A DNA stretch of 64,000 nucleotides. Origin: Symbiodinium natans (Eukaryota > Sar > Dinophyceae > Suessiales > Symbiodiniaceae). The stretch is taken from the NCBI GenBank assembly GCA_905221605.1, contig CAJNDS010002412.1:784886-848885 (forward strand), given 5' to 3'. A program made the translations under genes and the position numbers. This document shows positions 56,421 to 64,000 of the stretch, piece after piece (position 1 is the first letter of the stretch; each line of letters starts with the position of its first letter). The notes under the pieces are model-generated. The model ran no database searches, was not told where the DNA came from, and saw only the letters and a list, made by a program, of their open reading frames with translations.

Positions 56421-56675
56421 AGGCACACTGCCTGGCAATCTGTGGCTTTACTCGGCGCTGCCAGATTGGGGGGTACCTTATTCGGGCCCTTACTAGAACG
56501 GAATCCTACGACTTGGGGGGACTCTATTCGGGGTTCCCTCATTTTCGCAAAGCCCCATGTAGCGTTTAGGAGTTTCAGGAGCTCCAGGGTTTGCCTGGGG
56601 GCTTCGCAGCTTGAACGTGTAGATCTGACTTCGCGATCCTACCCAAGACTTGACACATGGCCACCCCCAGCCTTA

Positions 56676-56764
56676 CCTGGGACCCTCTTTACCTGCGGCT
56701 TGATGGTTTATACCTTCAGATTAAGGGTAGTTACTACGAAACTGTAGGCAAACAGAGTTTCAGG
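56676..56764. mobile_element. Short inverted-repeat element, same family
   Basis: CCTGGGACCCTCTTTACCTG on the left and ACTGTAGGCAAACAGAGTTT on the right; minus-strand end GGGTCCCAG|G would be an AG|G acceptor. Confidence 0.75.
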
Positions 56765-57059
56765 TCGCTGAATAGTATGGAAGCCTGAGTCTCGAAGACT
56801 GTGTCTCCACACAGACTCGAAACTCTCCTTTTTCGGGTTTAGGGTTTGGGGTTCAGGCACTCGTCGTGTGGCGTTTGCAACAATCTTTCGGTTTCGTCGC
56901 AAGCCGAGATCGGAATCGCTGCGGTGATTCCTGTGCTTCGTTTCTGTGCGGTTGCCACTATAGCAACTACACCAGCAACTTCGGCATGCAATCCGACCCT
57001 CGTAGTTTTTGGGGTTTGGGATAATTAGTCCTTCTCCCGAAGTACGGCTCTTCTTCCGG

Positions 57060-57215
57060 GCTAGCCAACGAGGGGGGCTCGACGCAGGATGCCAGATGAT
57101 GCCACTGGCACAGGGCCATGAAGTGCCGCCGAGCTGCGTCACGAAGTCTTCTAAACGGCTCCCCAACTCTGAGGCCCTGAAGATCTTGATGAGCTTGATC
57201 GCCCGGATGACTTTC
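57060..57215 (-). CDS. K+ channel exon, S4 voltage sensor
   Basis: After AACCAG|G it reads KVIRAIKLIKIFRASELGSR: positive residues at every third or fourth position in a hydrophobic helix, the S4 signature. Downstream, two frames stay open (EDFVTQLGGTSWPCASG and DAARRHFMALCQWHHLASC), so the 3' end is undefined. Confidence 0.75.
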
Positions 57216-57514
57216 CTGGTTGGGAATTATTTTAACGTCTAGGAATATATACATGGTCTCTGGATTTTCGTCCCTTACCTACTTGTAAGGGCTGAAATAT
57301 TCGGGCCCTTTGCCCTCGGGCTTTATAGGGTATGTAAGGGGCACCTAAGGGATCCCAATTACGGGCCCGGGGGATTCGAAGGTCTGAGGGGCTTCTTTCT
57401 GTCTCTCCCGGCCATGGACTCTAAACCCTAAACCCTAAACCCTAAACCGGCGGTTTTTTTTTTTTTAAAGGTGTGGCTCGGACGTTTTTTTTTTAAAGGT
57501 GTGGCTCAGCTTGT

Positions 57515-58300
57515 CTTCGCAAATACTGTAAATAGCAGCATTTCTGCGTTTAGAGAGGCTGCAAATACTGTAAATAGCAGCATTTCTGCGTTGTCAGAGG
57601 CTTCAAATACTGTAAATAGCAGCATTTCTGCGTTGTCAGAGGCTGCAAATACTGTAAATAGCAGCATTTCTGCGTTGTCAGAAGCTTCCAAGACTGTAAA
57701 TAGCAGCATTTCTGTGTTGTCAGCGGCTTCCACTACTGCAAAGAGCAGCATTTCAACGTAGTCAGAGGCTTCAAATACTGCAAATAGCAGAATTTCTGCG
57801 TTGCGTTGGCTGCAAATACTATACCTAGCAGTATTTCTGACATAAAATGTATGTCGCAGCATTTCTGGGTTTCTCAGACGTTGCAACGAAGGGCATGAAA
57901 TAGCAGCATTTCTGTGTTTTCAGAGGCTTCAGAGAGGCTGCAAATACTGTAAATAGCAGCATTTCTGCGTTGTCAGAAGCTTCAAATACTGTAAATAGCA
58001 GCATTTCTGCGTTGTCAGAGGCTGCAAATACTGTAAATAGCAGCATTTCTGCGTTGTCAGAAGCTTCCAAGACTGTAAATAGCAGCATTTCTGTGTTGTC
58101 AGCGGCTTCCACTACTGCAAAGAGCAGCATTTCTACGTAGTCAGAGGCTTCAAATACTGTAAATAGCAAAATTTCGGCGTTGCGTTGGCTGCAAATACTA
58201 TACGTAGCAGTATTTCTGACATAAAATGTATATAGCAGCATTTCTGGGTTTCTCAGACGCTGCAACGAAGGGCATTAAATAGCAGCATTTCTGTGTTTTC
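57515..58300. repeat. 42-bp tandem repeat in a 379-bp higher-order unit
   Basis: Unit AAATACTGTAAATAGCAGCA then TTTCTGCGTTGTCAGAGGCTTC, about 16 copies. The block from 57540 recurs from about 57920 with the same order of diverged units; e.g. CAGCGGCTTCCACTACTGCA occurs at 57721 and 58100. Since 42 is a multiple of three, frames stay open on both strands (NTVNSSISALSEAS and FEASDNAEMLLFTV). Confidence 0.92.
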
Positions 58301-58319
58301 AAAGGCTGGATATAAATCA

Positions 58320-59160
58320 TGTGCTCTTATATAAACAGATATATATATATATATATACAATTATTCATTTATTTATATTTAGTATTATGAAAACTGTATA
58401 TGCTATTCAGTATTTCATATATATATAGTACACTATCTATCTATCGATCTATCTATCTATGTATATGCATAGGTATATGTATAAATGTATAAATGTATAT
58501 ATGTATATATGTATATATGTATATATGTATATATGTATATATGTCTATATGTCTATATGTCTATATGTCTATATGTATATATGTCTATATGTATATATGT
58601 ATATATGTAATATATGTATTATGTATATATGTATATTATATGTATATTATATGTATATATGTATATTATGTATGTATGTATATATGTATATATTATAAAT
58701 GTATCTATGTATATGTATATATGTAATATATATATGTATGTATGTATTTATAGCTGTATAGATACATATATAGATACGTATATATATATATATGTATATA
58801 TATATAGATGTGTATATGTAGATATGTATAGATGTATAGATGTATAGATGTATAGATGTATAGATGTATAGATGTATGGATGTAGTTATGTATATATGTA
58901 TATATGTATATATGTATATATGTATATATGTATATATGTATATCTGTATATATGTATATGCATATATGCATATATGTATATATGTATATATGTATATATG
59001 CATATATGCATATATGTATATATGTATATATGTATATATGTATATATGTATATATGTATATATGTATATATGTATATATGTATATATGTATATATGTATA
59101 TATGTATTTCTGTATACATGTTTATATGTATATATGTTTATTCAATTATAGATATACATG
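58320..59160. repeat. TATATG/ATGTAT microsatellite
   Basis: Mostly TATATGTA with GTATAGAT and CATATG sub-blocks. All long frames here ([12 protein letters not shown] types) are artefacts. Confidence 0.97.
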
Positions 59161-59164
59161 CATA

Positions 59165-60402
59165 TACATGATTGGCTTAAAAAGGCTGGGGGGGGTTCGG
59201 GGTGGGGGGGAACAGACCCCCCCTTTGCAAACACCTTGCTCGCATGATGGGTTTCAACAAGACTCATTATGCTGGGGTAAACTCAATGCTTGCATGTAGG
59301 TCTCAAGATTCATACGCTTTGAAGCAAGCTTGCACGGCTGAAAGAAAGCGGGGGGGTTGGGGGGGGGCGCAGCCCCCCCCATTTGCAAACTCAATGCTTG
59401 CATGATGGGTTTCAAGATTCATATGCTTTGAAGCAAGCTTGCACGGCTTTAAAAAGCGGGGCGGTTGGGGGGGGCGCAGCCCCCCCATTTGCAAACTCAA
59501 TGCTTGCATGTAGGTTTCAAGATTCATATGCTTTGAAGCAAGCTTGCACGGCTTAAAAAAGCGGGGGGGTTGGGGGGGGCGCAGCCCCCCCATTTGCAAA
59601 CTCAATGCTTGCATGTAGGTTTCAAAAAGACTCATATGCTTTGAAACAAACAAGCGGGGGGGTTGGGGGGGGCGCAGCCCCCCCCATTTGCAATTTGCAA
59701 ACTCAATGCTTGCATGATGGGTTTCAAGATTCATACACTTTGAAGCAAGCTTGCACGGCTTAAAAAAGCGGGGGGGTTGGGGGGGGGCGCAGCCCCCCCC
59801 ATTTGCAAACTCAATGCTTGCACGTAGGTTTTCAAGATTCATAAGCTTTGAAGCAAGCTTGCACGGCTTAAAAAAAAGCAGGGGGGGGTTGGGGGGGGCG
59901 CAGCCCCCCCCCATTTTGCAAACTCAATGCTTGCATGATGGGTTTCAAAAAGATTCATATGCTTTGAAACAAGCTTGCACGGCTTAAAAAAGCGGGGGGG
60001 TTGGGGGGGGGCGCAGCCCACCCCCATCTGCAAACTCAATGCTTGCATGTAGCTTTCAAGATTCATATGCTTTGAAACAAGCTTGCACGGCTTACAAAAA
60101 CGGGGGGGTTGGGGGGGGCGCAGCCCCCCCCATTTGCAAACTCAATGCTTGCATGTAGGTTTCAAGATTCATATGCTTTGAAGCAAGCTTGCACCCTTAA
60201 AAAGCGGGGGGGTTGGGAGGGGCGCAGCCCCCCCATTTGCAAACTCAACGCTTGCATGATGGGTTTCAAGATTCATACGCTTTGAAGCAAGCTTGCACGG
60301 CCTAAAAAAAGGCGGGGGGGTTGGGGGGAGCGCAGCCCCCCCATTTGCAACTCAATGCTTGCATGATGGGTTTCAAAAAGACTCATATGCTTTGAAACAA
60401 GC
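59165..60402. repeat. 99-113 bp tandem repeat with a perfect G/C hairpin, 11 units
   Basis: Each unit holds GCTTGCACGGCTTAAAAAAG, GGGGGGTTGGGGGGGCGCAG then CCCCCCC and CAAACTCAATGCTTGCATG. CAAACTCAATG occurs near 59279, 59387, 59484, 59597, 59698, 59806, 59919, 60029, 60137, 60240 and (CAACTCAATG) 60347. GGGGGGCGCAGCCCCCC folds as a hairpin. Confidence 0.94.
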
Positions 60403-60630
60403 TTGCCCAGAGGACTAGAGGACCACGGGACCAGAGGACCGGACCACAGAACCAGAGGACCACAGGACCAGAGCAGGGGGACCGCGGGACCAGGGGACCA
60501 GGGGACCACGGGACCGGGAGACCAGGGACAGGACCAGAGAGGACCAGAGGACCAGAGGACCAGAGGACCAGAGGACCAGAGGACCACAGGACCAGAGGAC
60601 CAGAGGACCAGAGGACTACGGGGCCAGGGA
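60403..60630. repeat. 10-bp minisatellite GGACCAGAGG
   Basis: About 20 variant units, ending in a G run (60633-60665). Confidence 0.93.
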
Positions 60631-60667
<37 letters not shown>

Positions 60668-60734
60668 GGAGCCACACCTTTAAAAAAAAGAGGGTGGAGC
60701 CACACCTTTTAAAACAAAAAACCCCTGGCCCCCC

Positions 60735-61009
60735 TAAACCCTAAACCCTAAACCCTAAACCCTAAACCCTAAACCCTAAACCCTAAACCCTAAACCCTAA
60801 ACCCTAAACCCTAAACCCTAAACCCTAAACCCTAAACCCTAAACCCTAAACCCTAAACCCTCAAACCTAAACCCTAAACCCTAAACCCTAAACCCTAAAC
60901 CCTAAACCCTAAACCCTAAACCCTAAACCCTAAACCCTAAACCCTAAACCCTAAACCCTAAACCCTAAACCCTAAACCCTAAACCCTAAACCCTAAACCC
61001 TAAACCCTA
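60735..61009. repeat. Longest CCCTAAA array in the window
   Basis: About 38 units with one CCCTCAAACC interruption. Confidence 0.97.
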
Positions 61010-61194
61010 CCTATCCCCAACCCACCAGAATAGTTAGAGACCCACCAAAAGGACCCTCGAAGTACTCCCTATGGAGCCTCCACCGGAAGCCCGGCGGCGT
61101 GACCAAAAACAAAAGCCCTGTCTTCCTACAGGGGCGATTATACCCTATAACCCCTTTAAAAAGGCCCTTTAAAGGGCTGGTTAGGGGGATTGTA

Positions 61195-61270
61195 AGGCCT
61201 AACAGACCATGCTGGTTCGTCCCAGCAGCAAAATCTTGAAGATCTTGCTGCCGCGCAACCTTGGGTTCAC
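61195..61270 (-). CDS. Candidate exon, strand uncertain
   Basis: Minus: VARQQDLQDFAAGTNQHGLL after CCCAAG|G. Plus: MLVRPSSKILKILLPRNLGF then TVYFLLV. Confidence 0.35.
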
Positions 61271-61547
61271 GGTTTACTTTTTGTTGGTAGGGTTTAGGGC
61301 TTAGGGTTTAGGGTTTAGGATTTTGGGTTTAGAGTTTAGGGTTTAGAGTTCAGGGTTTGGGGTTTAGGGTTTGGGGTTTAGGTGCAATCTTTGGGCCCCC
61401 GATGTCGGGATCCAGGGCACTTGGGGCTTACAGTAGGGTTGGGTATCCTAAACCCTAACGCCTACACCCCTGAGCCTAAACCCTAAACCCTAAACCCTAA
61501 GCCCTAAACCCTAAACCCTGAGTCCTAAACCCTAAACCCTTCCAGTT

Positions 61548-61625
61548 TCAAGCCCTCCACCATCTGCCCCGAAGCTTGGTCAGCTCCTCCCGTTTTATGC
61601 CGGCAAGCTCCCTCTGCTGTCATCT
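61548..61625 (-). CDS. Candidate exon
   Basis: Minus frame RELAGIKREELTKLRGRWWR after GACAGCAG. Charged helix, perhaps part of the channel gene between S3 and S4 by position. Confidence 0.45.
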
Positions 61626-61744
61626 GTCAACCCAAAGACCTAAACCCTAAGTCCTTCTCCCAAACCAAACTCCCAAGATCTAAATCACAAACCTGAAACC
61701 TAAAGTCCCCCTACACCCTAAACCCTAAACCCTAAATCCTACCA

Positions 61745-61852
61745 AACAAAAAACAAGTCTGTCGAAGTGTTGCGAGACGCAGCTTCACGCTCTCCACCTG
61801 CCCGGGCACGCCGTCGACAAGATGCTCCAAAGGCAACTGAGCAGGGCCAAGC
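61745..61852 (-). CDS. Candidate exon
   Basis: Reads LGPAQLPLEHLVDGVPGQVE then SVKLRLATLRQT. Clear coding pattern on minus. Confidence 0.55.
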
Positions 61853-61925
61853 TGAGGGTTTAGGGTTTAGGGTTAAGGACCCGTTTAAGGTTAGGGTTTA
61901 GGGTTTAAGGTTTCGGGTTTAGGGA

Positions 61926-62017
61926 CCAACAGTTTCATGGGTTATACCTACAGTTTCATGGGTTATACCTACTGAGTAAGGGTAGTCCGTACAAAACTGT
62001 AGGTAAATAGAGCGCCA
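61926..62017. mobile_element. Short inverted-repeat element, ACTCTRTTTACCTACAG family, rearranged left end
   Basis: Right end AAACTGTAGGTAAATAGAGC. The left part has CAGTTTCATGGGTTATACCT twice in tandem. Confidence 0.65.
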
Positions 62018-62409
62018 GGTAGGACGTTGTCATTTTTTCCCTCCTGCTTTCGGGGGCTTAGGGTTTAGTTTTTGTTTTGCCACCCGCACTGCCCTTTAGG
62101 GGTTTTAGGGCTTAGGAGTTTAGGAGTTTGGGAGTTTGGGAGTTTAGGAGTTTAGGAGTTTAGGAGCTTACGAGTTTAGAGGTTGCGATTTAGGATATTT
62201 AGGGGCTTGGGGTTTCATCGCTCACTTTCGCACACGGCAGGCCAGGTTTCAGAATCCACTAAGACAAGTATAGAATATATCAGACGGCTCAAGGCGGCTT
62301 GGGGTCGTGAGGTTTGAGGGGATTAAGGGTTTACGGGTTTATGGGTTAGGGGGTAGGGGTTCGGGGGTTAGGGCTGTTGAGAGCCTAGGGTTCTGGTGTG
62401 GAGGAGTTA

Positions 62410-62559
<150 letters not shown>

Positions 62560-63336
62560 TCAGCCCGAAACCCCAATATCTACATCTCTATGTGTTTATG
62601 TACATGTATACACACAGCCCACCCCAGTGAACATGTACATACCATAAACCAGAAAGCGAACCCGCAAAAAAATCTAATCGACCCTCCACAAATCCCAGGT
62701 TAACCTGGGCGAGGCCAAGCGGCCGCGGTCACAAAGTCAAGAGTAAACCTGGGGCTCTGAATCAGTCAAGCGCTCAGGGGTTTAGTGGCTCCCTGAGTTG
62801 AGGTGATTGGTTTAGGATTTGGGGTTAGGGTTTAGGGTTTCGGTTTTAGGGTTTAGGGGTTTAAGGGGGGGCTTCGGGACCCCTGTAAGACCTAAACACC
62901 TTTTTGAACCTGGGCTCTGAAGTACTGCCAGGAAGCTGAACCAATAAACCCCTAAACCCCTACGCCCTGGTTGTTTTCTAAACCCTAAACCCTAAACCAC
63001 TAGGCTCTCAACCCTAATTCAGGGTTCAGAGCTCTTTTGACGTGCTTTGTGACTGGGAGCTGCTGGGTTTGGGGCTAGGCGTGGTGAGCCCTTGACTCAA
63101 ACTGAACTTTCACCACCTAGGGTTGTAACACTTGTTGGTTTTTACAGCAGAATTCCAAAAGAACCACAAATCTTGAGGAACCAGGGAAAACAAGTGCATA
63201 CTTTTTTGGGCTACCTGCCTAGTATAGGGAACCCAGAACCCAAAAAAGTAAAAACGGTATAAACCCTACACCCGAAACCCTAAAAACTAAAAACCCTAAC
63301 CCCAAACCCCAAACCCTAAGCCCTAGCCCAAGTAAC

Positions 63337-63392
63337 CAGGAGGTGAGGTAGTTCTTGGCGATGAGCCGGTTGCTGCGTACTTCCTCGCCAGC
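63337..63392 (-). CDS. K+ channel exon, S2-S3 linker
   Basis: After CAACAG|G it reads AGEEVRSNRLIAKNYLTS plus two bases of a Trp codon, with a GT donor. R.IA..YL.SWF is the conserved segment before S3 in EAG/CNG/plant K+ channels. In phase with the S2 exon. Confidence 0.82.
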
Positions 63393-63464
63393 CTGTTGTG
63401 CTCTTGGTTTTTTTTTTGCTCTTGGGTTTAGGGCTTTGGGGGAGGGGGGGGGAGGTAAGGGTTA

Positions 63465-63558
63465 GGGTTTAGGGTTTAGGGTTTAGGGTTTAGGGTTTAG
63501 GGTTTAGGGTTTAGGGTTTAGGGTTTAGGGTTTAGGGTTTAGGGTTTAGGGTTTAGGA
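63465..63558. repeat. TTTAGGG array
   Basis: About 13 units between two channel exons. Confidence 0.95.
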
Positions 63559-63704
63559 GGGGGGGGGTTTAGGGTTTAGGGCTTAGGCTGCTGATGGATA
63601 AGCATCCAACCAACAATAAGGCAAGGGCGTATGTCTTCCTACTAGGTTTAGGGCTTAGGATTAAACTAGGAGGGCCCCGCCCCCCCCCCCCCCCCCCCCC
63701 CGAC

Positions 63705-63770
63705 CTCGTTGATGAAGGTGGTGCGGAAGTTCAAGAAGATGTCGAAGATGAAGCAGAAATCGATGCCGAC
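63705..63770 (-). CDS. K+ channel exon, S2 helix
   Basis: After TGAAAG|G it reads VGIDFCFIFDIFLNFRTTFI then NE. F..DI.LNFRT.(Y/F) is the S2 signature of EAG/CNG/KAT-type channels. Upstream exons (S1, N-terminus) would lie beyond the window. Confidence 0.88.
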
Positions 63771-64000
63771 CTTTCACGCACATGTGTTCTTGACAGGGGC
63801 GGGCGCCGGGAAGCAAAGTTGTAGGACTTGCAAAGCGGCCCAAAGCGCCAGGAAACAATGGAACTTGCGCAGACATCGGGTCTCAGCCTGTACCTTTAAG
63901 GTTTAGGGTTTAGGGTTTAGGGTTTAGGATTTAGGATTTAGGGTTTAGGGTTTAGGGTTTAGACGACGCTGTCTCTGAGTCTGAGCAACTGAGCGCGACT

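Noticed and set aside
58459-59299. Long reading frames of MYICIYVY type
   Set aside because: They are translations of a TATATG microsatellite on both strands.
59303-60677. Pro/Gly-rich frames on the minus strand
   Set aside because: They read through the 105-bp hairpin array and the GGACCAGAGG minisatellite.

Overview
The window looks like nuclear DNA of a dinoflagellate or a close alveolate relative. Supporting signs are plant-type telomeric DNA (TTTAGGG) scattered everywhere, short GC-rich exons with GC or GA as well as GT splice donors and AG|G acceptors, one-directional gene blocks, and a copy of the last 11 nt of the dinoflagellate spliced leader inside a retroelement LTR. No rRNA, tRNA or CRISPR was recognised. 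The assignment is an inference.

Layout. About 0.7-11.5 kb is a plus-strand block: a PP2C phosphatase gene (688-7383), the 3' end of an unidentified gene (ends 8684), Cys-rich and membrane-anchor exons, and a small one-TM gene (10764-11457). At 11608-20600 lies an LTR retroelement with no recognisable pol; its broken coding region carries WW, S1, six CCCH-finger and SAM-like domains. From about 20.6 kb to the window end, nearly all readable exons lie on the minus strand. They include parts of a voltage-gated K+ channel (S2, S2-S3 linker, S4, S5 and pore helix at 63.8-55.1 kb; selectivity filter, S6 and C-linker at 31.6-30.5 kb) and a long coiled-coil-rich protein (about 40-32 kb). A 9.6-kb tyrosine-recombinase retrotransposon (41419-51060) sits in this block. 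55-61 kb and 22.8-24.2 kb are satellite-rich.

What ties the window together is the introns. They are packed with TTTAGGG/CCCTAAA arrays and with short inverted-repeat elements (at least three families) whose last bases, ...AAG or ...CAG, act as the 3' splice site. In two introns, removing a GC-AG intron rebuilds a sensible uninterrupted reading frame across a short target duplication: these are introners, transposons that make introns. Several carry telomere-like arrays. Other arrays are flanked by 12-39 bp direct duplications of neighbouring sequence, as if telomeric DNA had been inserted at staggered breaks. The tyrosine-recombinase element has entered one array in exact register, without target duplication.

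Exon calls rest on reading-frame quality, splice signals and phase, with no transcript or database evidence. In this GC-rich genome the antisense frame of a real exon is often open too, so strand is uncertain for some exons; this is stated where it applies.
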